Below, in pieces: positions 26,364 to 33,818 of a DNA stretch of 64,000 nucleotides. This stretch comes from a virus. Position 1 is the stretch's first letter, and every line of letters begins with the position of its first letter. The position numbers were made by a program, and so were the translations under genes. The DNA lies in IMG/VR virus record IMGVR_UViG_3300022745_000020, positions 83,903 to 147,902 of that record; one strand, written 5' to 3'. Under the pieces are notes generated by a model. It was not told the origin of the DNA, searched no databases, and saw only the letters and a list, made by a program, of their open reading frames with translations.

Positions 26364-26663
26364 ATGATCGAATCGTTTCGTGACTTCGCCCCCACTGAGA
26401 CCGCCGATGACCATCGGACTCTGAGTGAGATGAACAAACCGCTCAAGACCTTCTACGTGAAGGATTTGATCTGCGCGCGCGATAGCGTGCTGGCCAACCC
26501 GTTCCTCGCCTACAATCACCTGAACATCGCCATGCTCAACATGCAAGTCTGTGCAGACATCACGCTGTGGAGTCGCACCAGTGAGATCCGTCACGATGTC
26601 TCTCGGGGTTTGCATCAGATGGCCCATCAAGCACTGGTCAATCTGTGTGATGAGTTGAGCTGA
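26364..26663 (+). CDS. Hypothetical early protein, paralogue of next gene (99 aa)
   Basis: Starts MIESFRDFAPTETADDHRTL after TTTAGGAGAGAG. The C-terminal half (RHDVSRGLHQMAHQALVNLC) matches the pattern in the next product (ERDLMIGLHHRAAHRLQSIV): R-D-x(3)-GLH-x2-A-x(2-3)-L. Both have an upstream helix of similar length, so I infer an ancient duplication. No catalytic motif; probably a small helical binding protein. Confidence 0.72.
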   Translation: MIESFRDFAPTETADDHRTLSEMNKPLKTFYVKDLICARDSVLANPFLAYNHLNIAMLNMQVCADITLWSRTSEIRHDVSRGLHQMAHQALVNLCDELS

Positions 26664-26691
26664 ACGTTATCTTATCTGAAGGAGTATCGCC

Positions 26692-26988
26692 ATGATCGAC
26701 CTGACTGTCATTTTGCGTCGCCTGTTCGACAGCGCCCCTGTGGCGACTCAGGTGCTCGCGCAGCCCACCTTGTACGAGCGCGCTCAGTCTCACGCTCGCA
26801 GTGCTCTGGAGCATATTCTCAGTAACAACTTGCCTCATGCGCAACGTGACATCTACATCAGCAATCAGTTGTTCAAGCTGGTTGACGATATAGATACACT
26901 GTGTGTAATCGGTCAAGTCGAGCGGGATTTGATGATTGGTCTGCATCATCGAGCGGCTCACCGCTTGCAATCGATCGTACTCAATTGA
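26692..26988 (+). CDS. Hypothetical early protein, paralogue of previous gene (98 aa)
   Basis: Starts MIDLTVILRRLFDSAPVATQ with AAGGAGTATC upstream. Predicted all-helical and shares the R-D-x(3)-GLH motif with the upstream 99-residue product. Last gene before the strong terminator at 27011. Function unknown. Confidence 0.72.
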   Translation: MIDLTVILRRLFDSAPVATQVLAQPTLYERAQSHARSALEHILSNNLPHAQRDIYISNQLFKLVDDIDTLCVIGQVERDLMIGLHHRAAHRLQSIVLN

Positions 26989-27010
26989 AACAACATAGAT
27001 ACAGTAAAAT

Positions 27011-27058
27011 CTACACCATTGAGGATCATCTCCTCAGTGGTGTAGAGTCTTTTTTTTT
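27011..27058 (+). terminator. Rho-independent terminator
   Basis: 15-base stem CTACACCATTGAGGA / TCCTCAGTGGTGTAG (one T-G pair) and a five-base loop, followed by nine T at 27050-27058. Confidence 0.88.
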
Positions 27059-27072
27059 CTTTTTTACTACGA

Positions 27073-27107
27073 GTTCCAAAAATTTATGGTCATATATTAC
27101 TAATCTG
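27073..27107 (+). promoter_or_regulatory. Early-type phage promoter
   Basis: Core TATATTACT at 27093-27101 with an upstream CCAAAAATTTATG box. Lies directly after a terminator and 83 bases before the ATG at 27176. Confidence 0.78.
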
Positions 27108-27175
27108 AGTAGGAAGTTGAATCTTCCTTCACCCAAGCAACCCAATCCTCAATCTTACTCTCACAGGAGTACACC

Positions 27176-27535
27176 ATGAACGCCATCACCACCTCTTGCA
27201 CCACCCTGTTCGCCTCCACCACTGGCGAATCCATCACCCGCCGTGTCAATGGCAACTACTTCGTGCGCGTCGCCTACCATTTCCGACACGCCCTGATGTC
27301 CGAAACCCATGCCCAGCTGCAGGGTGCTTGGTGTGCGATCACCATGTGCGACCGCACCATCGCGATCAAGCGCCTGCGCAATGCTCGTGCCGCCGCCGCG
27401 CTGGCCGGCATGACCATTGATGTCAAGGCCATCGGCGACGCCATCGAGCTGCTCGACCAAGTCAAGATCACCGAGGCGACGAAGGAAGTTGAACGCATCC
27501 ACGCAGCTCTCGAGCTGCGCATGCGTATTCAATAA
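27176..27535 (+). CDS. Hypothetical early protein, GC-rich codon use (119 aa)
   Basis: Starts MNAITTSCTTLFASTTGESI behind CACAGGAGTACACC. The codons are markedly richer in G and C at third positions than in neighbouring small genes, a sign of strong expression. The chain is helical (YHFRHALMSETHAQLQGAWC, then RLRNARAAAALAGM), with a charged C-terminal helix. First gene after the early promoter at 27093. Function unknown; a highly expressed early protein is my inference. Confidence 0.75.
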   Translation: MNAITTSCTTLFASTTGESITRRVNGNYFVRVAYHFRHALMSETHAQLQGAWCAITMCDRTIAIKRLRNARAAAALAGMTIDVKAIGDAIELLDQVKITEATKEVERIHAALELRMRIQ

Positions 27536-27539
27536 GCTC

Positions 27540-27570
27540 GTAGAGGTAGGGTGCTTCACCCTACCTCTAC
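27540..27570 (+). terminator. Stem-loop after 27176 gene
   Basis: Perfect 14-base stem GTAGAGGTAGGGTG / CACCCTACCTCTAC with a three-base loop. The next gene follows closely, so it may be a partial terminator that reduces downstream expression. Confidence 0.65.
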
Positions 27571-27609
27571 AGGCTCGCCTCATCATTTTTTTAGCTTTAG
27601 GAGCAAGTC

Positions 27610-27975
27610 ATGGAATTCGTCACCAAGTTCTTCGCGCAGTTGTACAACCCCATCGGCCTGTTCTTCGCACGCCGTCAAGTGCACGCCATCCAAAAATACC
27701 GTCAGGAGATTAATCGTCGAGTGGAGGATTCCCTAGTCGGGGCGACGCATGAACTGTACCTGGTTGAACGGGTGGTCATTTGCTTGGAGTGGGCCTTGGT
27801 CTATTTGAATCAATACAAATACGCCCAAGTCAACGATGAGCTTCATGTCTGCTACAAGACGTGCAAGTGCATCGACTGCCCCGAGTTGGGTGACTACATC
27901 GACTTCCTGATGTGCAAGATGGCGTCTGAGCAGTACGATGTTGTCAAACAGAGACTGAATCTGTTGACGCAGTGA
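27610..27975 (+). CDS. Hypothetical early protein (121 aa)
   Basis: Starts MEFVTKFFAQLYNPIGLFFA after TTTAGGAGCAAGTC. It has a hydrophobic N-terminal 20 residues, possibly membrane-interacting, then helices with a Cys cluster (HVCYKTCKCIDCPEL, about residues 81-95) that might bind a metal. The C-terminal helix is KMASEQYDVVKQRLNLL. Closed by a strong terminator. Unknown. Confidence 0.72.
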   Translation: MEFVTKFFAQLYNPIGLFFARRQVHAIQKYRQEINRRVEDSLVGATHELYLVERVVICLEWALVYLNQYKYAQVNDELHVCYKTCKCIDCPELGDYIDFLMCKMASEQYDVVKQRLNLLTQ

Positions 27976-27984
27976 TCGCGTCAG

Positions 27985-28042
27985 CTGCATGGGTGAGTAC
28001 ATCTCACCCATGCAGTCCTACTCTTTCTTTTTTTTTCTTTTT
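27985..28042 (+). terminator. Rho-independent terminator
   Basis: 13-base stem CTGCATGGGTGAG / CTCACCCATGCAG with a five-base loop, then a T/C-rich run (CTTTCTTTTTTTTTC). Confidence 0.85.
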
Positions 28043-28051
28043 TCACGAGTG

Positions 28052-28085
28052 TTGCAATTTAATATGGGTACATATTATCCACTTG
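28052..28085 (+). promoter_or_regulatory. Early-type phage promoter
   Basis: Core CATATTATC at 28071-28079 followed by CACTTGG, with a TTGCAATTT upstream box. The ATG at 28130 is 59 bases downstream. Confidence 0.72.
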
Positions 28086-28129
28086 GATACTGTTACGAGT
28101 ATTTTTCAACTCACCCAAAGGGGATCAAC

Positions 28130-28510
28130 ATGAATGACATCGAACGAACCTGGAAGCAGTCAGTATTTCGCAAGAGCATGATCGGCATGGGCTTTTTCAT
28201 CACCCACTGTGATGCGCAATCCATCATCATCTCTACGGATGTCGAGCAAGATGCAAAAGGCCCAGTACCTGCACTGTCGGTGATGACTATTCTGAACTCC
28301 ATCTACCGTCTACCCAACAGCTTCATCAAGAAGCTCGACATGATATTCCAGCCAAAGAGCGTGGTGATCTCGATAGAGTTCGAAGCTCAGGTGCAACTCT
28401 TCGATGAATACTTCGATGCTGCGCTGATGAAAGTGATCGAGGACTTTCGACACAGTCGAAGTGTACACGCAGTAGCTCATGAGCTGCACATGAACTATCT
28501 GGAAAACTGA
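28130..28510 (+). CDS. Hypothetical early protein (126 aa)
   Basis: I chose the ATG at 28130 (AAAGGGGATCAAC upstream); the frame runs back across the promoter. Starts MNDIERTWKQSVFRKSMIGM. Looks alpha/beta (GFFITHCDAQSIIISTDVEQ, then SVVISIEFEAQVQLFDEYFD). First gene of an operon that continues with the nucleotidyltransferase-like gene. No known family. Confidence 0.72.
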   Translation: MNDIERTWKQSVFRKSMIGMGFFITHCDAQSIIISTDVEQDAKGPVPALSVMTILNSIYRLPNSFIKKLDMIFQPKSVVISIEFEAQVQLFDEYFDAALMKVIEDFRHSRSVHAVAHELHMNYLEN

Positions 28511-28563
28511 TACCGTGTCAGCCGCTCACAATAAGGCACTCCACACCTACATGGAAAACCACC

Positions 28564-28977
28564 ATGTTCACAAACGCTTACAATGCATTTAAGAAGAAGC
28601 TCGACGCCACTGACATCGGTGACTGGTTCACAGCCTCATCTGAGTATGAATTGCAACAGTTCTACATTCACCGACTGGACGCACTGATAAAAGCAGGTCG
28701 TGAATGTGGTTACTGTATCTTACCTCATGGATCGCTATGCCGAGATTTGGATCTGGTTGCGCTACCTTGGGTGGAAGATGCGGTAGATAAAGATGAATTG
28801 TACTACCGTTTGGCGTTAGCTGCCAGTCCGGGTGTCCCCCGAAAGAAATATGCGGTATGGGAAGTCAAACCCCATGGACGCAGAGCCTGCTCTGTCCCCA
28901 TATGCATGATCGACTACTCCGATACCAGAGATGGAGTCGGGCATATCGATCTGAGTGTCATGGTGCAGGAGGTGTGA
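28564..28977 (+). CDS. Nucleotidyltransferase-fold protein, minimal NTase-like (137 aa)
   Basis: Residues 55-68 (HGSLCRDLDLVALP) match the NTase signature, a Gly-Ser turn followed by two acidic residues (G56, S57, D61, D63). A conserved VKPHGRRA segment (101-108) and IDLSVM (128-133, D129 a possible third acid) match a family of small bacterial and phage NTase-like proteins that I recognise by these blocks. Such proteins transfer nucleotides to proteins or small molecules, or act as antitoxins; the substrate here is unknown. Second gene of an early operon; the next product may be an acetyltransferase. There is no strong ribosome-binding site (AAAACCACC). Confidence 0.65.
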   Translation: MFTNAYNAFKKKLDATDIGDWFTASSEYELQQFYIHRLDALIKAGRECGYCILPHGSLCRDLDLVALPWVEDAVDKDELYYRLALAASPGVPRKKYAVWEVKPHGRRACSVPICMIDYSDTRDGVGHIDLSVMVQEV

Positions 28978-28983
28978 CCTATC

Positions 28984-29421
28984 ATGGACGAGTTATCTCT
29001 TATCCGCAAATCTCTTCTCCACTGCCAAGCTGTTGCGCGCAGCGTACTGCCGGTGGTGGAGACTGTTTTGTATAGAGGCAGCACTGTACATATAGGCGCT
29101 CAGGTGATCTTGGATCATCGACTCTGCATGCCTGGATGGATAATGGGCAACGTGTGTACATCCATCTTGAATGGAGATGAGCAGACCGCAGATAGTCGAG
29201 TGGCTATCACTTATGTGAATGAAAAACCAGTGAGTGCCTGTCTGGCATTTTGCAGACCTGACGAAAAGGATCCAGAAGTCCATACGTTCACCAAGTGGGC
29301 ATACCGCAGATGCGGGTATGGTACACTGGCAGTGGTGGCCACTGGAGTGCAAGACTTCGACTACCGCATAGGTCGAAGTGAAGAGGAAACTGTAGGCTTT
29401 TACGAGAGCCTGTCCAACTGA
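28984..29421 (+). CDS. Possible GNAT-type acetyltransferase (145 aa)
   Basis: The order of blocks is that of a GNAT domain: a beta pair (SRVAITYVNEKPVSACLAFC, 71-90), then an AYRRCGYGT segment (106-114) resembling the acetyl-CoA pyrophosphate loop R/Q-x-x-G-x-G/A, and FYESL (139-143) near the C-terminus like the FYEKLGF end of many members. The first 65 residues are less typical. It starts six bases after the NTase-like gene stop and is certainly co-expressed. Identification rests on pattern only and is uncertain. Confidence 0.5.
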   Translation: MDELSLIRKSLLHCQAVARSVLPVVETVLYRGSTVHIGAQVILDHRLCMPGWIMGNVCTSILNGDEQTADSRVAITYVNEKPVSACLAFCRPDEKDPEVHTFTKWAYRRCGYGTLAVVATGVQDFDYRIGRSEEETVGFYESLSN

Positions 29422-29451
29422 CCCTAACAAGCGAAAAAGGAACCAAAGATC

Positions 29452-30780
29452 ATGACTACCCACACACTCGAACAAAAGATCATCGACACCATCGAAGGTG
29501 GAACGAAGATTGCTGTAGGACGAATCCAGTCGCTGTCCAAGACGTATAATGATAATCTGACTGTATACGAGCTGAATGTGCACCTTAGACTGCGAAATGA
29601 CATCACGATACCAGATTGGTGCACACGCATGACTTCGAGGATTTCCGTGCTACTGCACAATCATGGTTACTCCGAATACAGCGGACCACTGACATACGGC
29701 ACAGCACCTACATTTGAACTAATGGCCATCGATCCGATCAATGGCGCTGGAGTGCATGTGATTGTGCGAGTCATGCATTCCGAACAGGCTGCAAAAGACC
29801 ACGTAAATGACAAAGATCTTAAGTCTCAGAAAAAGACCTGCTCCGGCCAATGTGGATCCTGCCAATGTAAGGATCCCTCGTCGCAAAGCTCCACTCCTGC
29901 TCAGCAAGTTCCCGAATGGCGCGGGATTCAAAGGTCGGATTTTCATTCCCATGAGCTGTCTATGATGAAAGCCAACTTTGCTACTGCGCGCACTTTAATC
30001 ACGGATAAGCAACCTGAGCTGAGGGCATTTTCCGACAATGTCATCTTGGATATCCTCAATGACAGCGGCATGCACCTGATCGAAGGTAACCGAGAGCTGG
30101 TTGCTGGTGTATTTGTACAAGCTGCTCGTAAGCTGATTGAAAGCTGTTACACCAAGTTCTCGTCAGTCAAACCGAATACCGACACCACCCCCACCACTGA
30201 AGAAAATCAAATGGTGCGAGTTTGCTCGGGTTGCCTGCGCACACAACAAGAAATGCTTACGGCTGGTGGGTGTGATAGTCAGCGATGTGGAAATATGGTC
30301 GATATGACCAGAGAGGCTCTGGAGTACAATAAGAAATCCAGGCGTGATCTTGATGACCGGTTGCGAGAGGCGGCTCAAAAGGCAGTCCAAGAGAAATCTG
30401 TGGACACGTCGAGTTCCAAAGATACGTCTCATGACAAGGATGGTGCTCAGAAGGAGACCATTAACATTTATCGTTTCACCATTCCTAGCGATGGTGGTCA
30501 GGTTCTCGCGGTGATCGGGGAGGCTGGCGGTGGTCAAGGTGCAGTTCCTCAGCCGACTGCGACTGATCGTCCCAGATTCGTGGCCAGTAGTTTTCACAAG
30601 ATCCAAACCGATGGGGTGGTCGTGCCAGACTCCCTGATTCGAGAGATTCTCATGAAACACGGATACACGATCAAAGAAGGTCAAACGGATCTGAAACCGT
30701 GCGTTTATGAAGGTGCGAGGGAGTTGATCGGACTGGTTTTGGAACAATGCGGATTGAAGTTGAATAAGATCCGTAACTAA
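29452..30780 (+). CDS. Hypothetical multidomain protein with two Cys clusters and an internal repeat (442 aa)
   Basis: Four regions can be seen. Residues 1-110 form an alpha/beta domain (VYELNVHLRLRNDITIPDWC). A Cys knot CSGQCGSCQC lies at 130-139. A helical domain spans about 190-235. A second Cys set (C258, C261, C274, C279) has zinc-finger-like spacing. After a charged linker, the C-terminal 50 residues repeat the first helical domain (see findings). It may bind zinc and a nucleic acid or protein, but nothing proves it. Last gene of the 28130 operon. The start has AAAAAGGAACC upstream. Confidence 0.75.
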   Translation: MTTHTLEQKIIDTIEGGTKIAVGRIQSLSKTYNDNLTVYELNVHLRLRNDITIPDWCTRMTSRISVLLHNHGYSEYSGPLTYGTAPTFELMAIDPINGAGVHVIVRVMHSEQAAKDHVNDKDLKSQKKTCSGQCGSCQCKDPSSQSSTPAQQVPEWRGIQRSDFHSHELSMMKANFATARTLITDKQPELRAFSDNVILDILNDSGMHLIEGNRELVAGVFVQAARKLIESCYTKFSSVKPNTDTTPTTEENQMVRVCSGCLRTQQEMLTAGGCDSQRCGNMVDMTREALEYNKKSRRDLDDRLREAAQKAVQEKSVDTSSSKDTSHDKDGAQKETINIYRFTIPSDGGQVLAVIGEAGGGQGAVPQPTATDRPRFVASSFHKIQTDGVVVPDSLIREILMKHGYTIKEGQTDLKPCVYEGARELIGLVLEQCGLKLNKIRN

Positions 30781-30787
30781 AGTGTCA

Positions 30788-30841
30788 CACATAGACCCCA
30801 GTGCATCGTCGCACTGGGGTCTATGTGCATCTATCTTTTTC
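30788..30841 (+). terminator. Rho-independent terminator
   Basis: 14-base stem ATAGACCCCAGTGC / GCACTGGGGTCTAT with a six-base loop, then CTATCTTTTT. Confidence 0.82.
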
Positions 30842-30855
30842 TCCCCACCCTCACG

Positions 30856-30890
30856 ATTGCAAAATACTACAATCGCACATCATAAATTAG
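30856..30890 (+). promoter_or_regulatory. Weak early-type promoter candidate
   Basis: GATTGCAAAATACTACAATC followed by GCACATCATAA at about 30875. The upstream box fits the family well, while the core (CACATCATA) deviates from TATATCATC. It follows a terminator and lies about 114 bases before the ATG at 30989. Confidence 0.5.
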
Positions 30891-30988
30891 AGCCGCTGCA
30901 TTCAACACTCTGTCGACTAGAGATTAATCGCGTCGCATAAAAGTGCAGATTTAGTTTATCAACGTACAAACCTACCGGAGAATCAAAC

Positions 30989-31240
30989 ATGACTACTATT
31001 GAGAAAGAGATCACCTTCTTCCTGAGACAACGCGGTCTTTGGGAAGAGGAGGCCAAGATCGTCATCGAAGAGATGAAGAATAAGGGGTCTGCAGTCCCAA
31101 CAGACTTGAAATGGGGATCAAATGTCGATGACTACCCCACTGGCGCGTTGCGCATCTTGAAGACGGCGGCCAAACGAGCTGCTCTGAATTACATCGACCA
31201 CAAAGCGCCGAAGCATTGGGCTCGCGGCAATTTCGAGTAA
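30989..31240 (+). CDS. Conserved small phage protein, family seen in many phages (83 aa)
   Basis: Starts MTTIEKEITFFLRQRGLWEE with CCGGAGAATCAAAC upstream. The C-terminal block ALNYIDHKAPKHWARGNFE is one I recognise from small proteins of unknown function in diverse phages, usually reading A-L-x-W-I-D-x-x-x-P-x-HWAR. The N-terminal helix is acidic and basic. Function unknown even in the family. The next gene follows within 30 bases. Confidence 0.72.
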   Translation: MTTIEKEITFFLRQRGLWEEEAKIVIEEMKNKGSAVPTDLKWGSNVDDYPTGALRILKTAAKRAALNYIDHKAPKHWARGNFE

Positions 31241-31267
31241 ATCATTCATCATGCAGGAACTTCCATC

Positions 31268-31981
31268 ATGTCTACTCACAGTGGTAACACCAGTTTCATC
31301 GGGGTCTGCAGCCTGCTGGGCATTCACTGGGGGATGGGACAAGAGACCCTCAGTGCGAACGCCACCTACTATTCCCAACCGACCAACGCGAGACTGGTGC
31401 GGGCAGTGCATACCGTATTAATGACGTGCATCAATAACGAACGCGCTTCGCTCTCTCACCAATTCAGTTGTGCCCTGACCCAATCGGGCGCTAGTCTCAT
31501 GATGCTGATTTGGGTGTGCAATACTGACAGCCTGGATAAGATCCTGGAGCGTGCGCTGGTGAACGGAACTGACATTCCCTGGACCGTCACCTTCATGAAC
31601 GCGGTCAATGAAACCCTCATCGGTCGGGAGTTCAAGCTGAAGTCTCGACCCGTCTGTCCTACTCCCCCCAGTGTGCAAGCTGTGGATCCGAAATTGACGA
31701 TCCTTGAGGGAGACTACTCGCCCAGTCTTGTTGCTGAGGAGCTGGTGCGTGCCATCAAGCTCGCGCAATGGTGTTCTAAGCCTATGGATGACCCCTACAC
31801 GCGGGCGTTGATTGGTAAGCTGGTGCAGATGTATTTCTCTACCGACCACAACCATACAGTGCCAAGTGGTGAGTCCTATGTCCACACACCGTTGACCAAA
31901 GTCAGACAAGATTCAAAGATGGAGACTTCACATCCGCGATATAGTGAGGTTGAAAAGAAAGACTTCCTTGCTCACAAATAG
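31268..31981 (+). CDS. Hypothetical early protein (237 aa)
   Basis: Starts MSTHSGNTSFIGVCSLLGIH after CAGGAACTTCCATC. About 150 residues of helical protein (LVRAVHTVLMTCINNERASL) are followed by a Pro/Ser linker (RPVCPTPPSVQAVDPKL), a second helical unit and a basic, probably disordered tail (SEVEKKDFLAHK). No motif recognised. It lies mid-operon. Confidence 0.72.
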   Translation: MSTHSGNTSFIGVCSLLGIHWGMGQETLSANATYYSQPTNARLVRAVHTVLMTCINNERASLSHQFSCALTQSGASLMMLIWVCNTDSLDKILERALVNGTDIPWTVTFMNAVNETLIGREFKLKSRPVCPTPPSVQAVDPKLTILEGDYSPSLVAEELVRAIKLAQWCSKPMDDPYTRALIGKLVQMYFSTDHNHTVPSGESYVHTPLTKVRQDSKMETSHPRYSEVEKKDFLAHK

Positions 31982-32036
31982 GGCCCGAATGGGAAAGAGA
32001 ATATACCAACATCTGGGTCAAACAAGGAGATTGATC

Positions 32037-32132
32037 ATGCACATGTCTCACGTCACCCGTTCTCATATACGTAACTTCCGGAGCGTATATGAGCAGGTCC
32101 AACAAGTCATACCTTCGCAGGAATCCTCCTAA
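32037..32132 (+). CDS. Possible very small protein (31 aa), overlaps next gene
   Basis: ATG at 32037 with AAGGAGATTGATC directly upstream, giving MHMSHVTRSHIRNFRSVYEQ and ending IPSQESS. The good ribosome-binding site suggests it is translated, either as a product or as a leader that couples translation to the 56-residue gene beginning inside it at 32089. Sequence alone cannot decide. Confidence 0.4.
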   Translation: MHMSHVTRSHIRNFRSVYEQVQQVIPSQESS

Positions 32133-32259
32133 GAGCCTGCGAAAGATTGCAAAGCGTCAAATTCGAGCAGTGGAGAAATCCCGTCTGCGCAGGATGGAAG
32201 AATACCAATCCATCTCCAACAAACTCTACAGCGACTTCATGGGGAGCTGGTGGTGGTGA
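32089..32259 (+). CDS. Small highly basic protein (56 aa)
   Basis: Starts MSRSNKSYLRRNPPKSLRKI, has GGAG six bases upstream and about 17 Lys/Arg residues, ending in three Trp (GSWWW). The first 44 bases lie inside the preceding 31-codon frame. Basic composition suggests nucleic-acid binding or binding to an acidic host protein; this is inference. No family recognised. Confidence 0.55.
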   Translation: MSRSNKSYLRRNPPKSLRKIAKRQIRAVEKSRLRRMEEYQSISNKLYSDFMGSWWW

Positions 32260-32331
32260 GGTAATAGGTGAGTGCGGATATTGATATCCACACTCGTTGA
32301 TCATTCACACGAAAGACAGGAGAAAAGAATC

Positions 32332-32553
32332 ATGACCAAGAAAATCGTCAAAGAAGATGGTGACTGTTATTTCAATGACGAAATCACCATTGCACGGTAG
32401 TGGATAACCAGGACTCCCGGCGGGAATAGATTTAATGGACGCTGGGTCGCCCGCAATCCTCAAGGGGATATCCTTGACTTCGACACGTATGTCAACGACA
32501 TCCTCGAGAGATTGGGCTTAGAGGTCGAGAGGGCTCCGACCCTCCCCACGTAA
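32332..32553 (+). pseudogene. Small gene interrupted by an in-frame TAG (72 codons plus amber)
   Basis: ATG at 32332 behind CAGGAGAAAAGAATC gives MTKKIVKEDGDCYFNDEITI then AR and a TAG at 32398-32400. The same frame then stays open for 50 more codons (WITRTPGGNRFNGRWVARNP ... VERAPTLPT) to TAA at 32551. Both parts read as one ordinary compact protein. Explanations are recent inactivation, sequencing error or readthrough. TAG is used as a normal stop elsewhere (62145), so general recoding is unlikely. Confidence 0.6.
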
Positions 32554-32586
32554 GCAACTTCACTTCAAAGTAAAGGAAACATAGTC

Positions 32587-33054
32587 ATGACCACGCAACA
32601 CATCACCCCCGAGCAGATCGAGCATGCCATCAAAATGTCCACTGTGGCCGATGGTATCGTTGATTTCAGTTATATCTTCGATGTGACTTATGGTGATGGA
32701 AATGAGATCCATTCATACTGGATTTGGTTGGAGTACATCGATCTGGATAAAAACTCAACGCGCATCCCCGGCGTGAACACTCGAGAAGCAATCTGTAAGC
32801 TTTTCGATGATGGATTCTACTACGTGGCAGCCAATTGCCGTAAACCGCCCTCCGAGCAAGGTGGAGAGATGATCGAACATATCAAATCCCATCCGTTGAG
32901 GACACAAAACCATTGCACTCAGTATATCATCCAACCCCAAGGTGCTGAGGGCACTCAGATCAATCTCATCTTCTCCAATCGCAATGCGAGTTCAGCAGTG
33001 GTGTGCACGAACGACGAGTATCCGGACTGGCTCACCAAGGTCGTTGCGATCTGA
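32587..33054 (+). CDS. Hypothetical early protein (155 aa)
   Basis: Starts MTTQHITPEQIEHAIKMSTV with AAAGGAAACATAGTC upstream. Alpha/beta in look (VADGIVDFSYIFDVTYGDGN, SYWIWLEYIDLDKNSTRIPG), with a later beta region (TQYIIQPQGAEGTQINLIFS). It lies downstream of the interrupted gene in the same run. Unknown function. Confidence 0.72.
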   Translation: MTTQHITPEQIEHAIKMSTVADGIVDFSYIFDVTYGDGNEIHSYWIWLEYIDLDKNSTRIPGVNTREAICKLFDDGFYYVAANCRKPPSEQGGEMIEHIKSHPLRTQNHCTQYIIQPQGAEGTQINLIFSNRNASSAVVCTNDEYPDWLTKVVAI

Positions 33055-33101
33055 AGCGCAACTCATTGATCAAGAAACACTCCCTAAACGAAAGGTCAGT
33101 C

Positions 33102-33737
33102 ATGAGCACAAATGAAACTCTCCTCCAGAGCGATGGTAACATCAACTACAACGATCTCACAGATGCACTGGAGGAAGTGCATCAGTCTATGCGAGATCAT
33201 CACGCCCCAGATGACAAGCCGCAGCTGCAAGTCATCGACGTGCAAGCCACTGAAGTCCCTGAGCCGCCCGAGCGTGAGCTCACCGATGAGGAAAAAGAGC
33301 TTCAGGTCACTCAAGAAATCCTAAACATCTTCAACCCCCTGAAGGTGCTGCTCGAGCAAGTCGCTCACCTATCCAGTCTAGGCGAGGAAGGTAAGCTCTC
33401 CACTGAGCAAGCCATGCAGCTGGCTGAGCTGATCGGACACTACAATCAGTTCATCAACGAGGTGCAGTGGACTTCACCTAAGCCGATCCCTCCTTTTGAT
33501 TATGAATACTACCTCGTATCCAAGCGCTTGCTGTGGGTGAGTAAATCCACCCCGGAAAATACGCTGGTCATCGAGGTGATTCGAGTCTTCCTGATCAAAG
33601 GCATGTGTCTGATCTACGGACGACCTGCGGCCAGTGCCATCGAGTATTTCTCTAAGGCACCGCCTGCGCCTGCCCAACTCATCTTGGCGCCGCAGGACTT
33701 GGCTGGACTGGATTATACATTGGAATCGATTGACTGA
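33102..33737 (+). CDS. Hypothetical protein, acidic N-terminus (211 aa)
   Basis: The ATG at 33102 follows CGAAAGGTCAGTC; the frame extends upstream into the previous gene and was trimmed. Starts MSTNETLLQSDGNINYNDLT. Residues 20-65 are acidic and Pro-rich (QATEVPEPPERELTDEEKEL), followed by helices (ILNIFNPLKVLLEQVAHLSS) and a hydrophobic C-terminal half. Last gene of the island, closed by a strong terminator. Unknown. Confidence 0.75.
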   Translation: MSTNETLLQSDGNINYNDLTDALEEVHQSMRDHHAPDDKPQLQVIDVQATEVPEPPERELTDEEKELQVTQEILNIFNPLKVLLEQVAHLSSLGEEGKLSTEQAMQLAELIGHYNQFINEVQWTSPKPIPPFDYEYYLVSKRLLWVSKSTPENTLVIEVIRVFLIKGMCLIYGRPAASAIEYFSKAPPAPAQLILAPQDLAGLDYTLESID

Positions 33738-33757
33738 TCTAGTCAAGGCATAACAGT

Positions 33758-33808
33758 CCCCTACACCACGGAGTAGTATCCGTGGTGTAGGGGGATCTGT
33801 TTCTTTTT
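33758..33808. terminator. Terminator hairpin between convergent genes
   Basis: 14-base stem CCCCTACACCACGG / CCGTGGTGTAGGGG, eight-base loop, then TCTGTTTCTTTTTTC. It separates the plus-strand island from the minus-strand protease gene. Confidence 0.82.
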
Positions 33809-33818
33809 TCTCTATTGT

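Noticed and set aside
32332-32553. Use of TAG as a sense codon throughout the phage
   Set aside because: TAG ends the gene at 62147 normally and other genes are not riddled with in-frame TAG.
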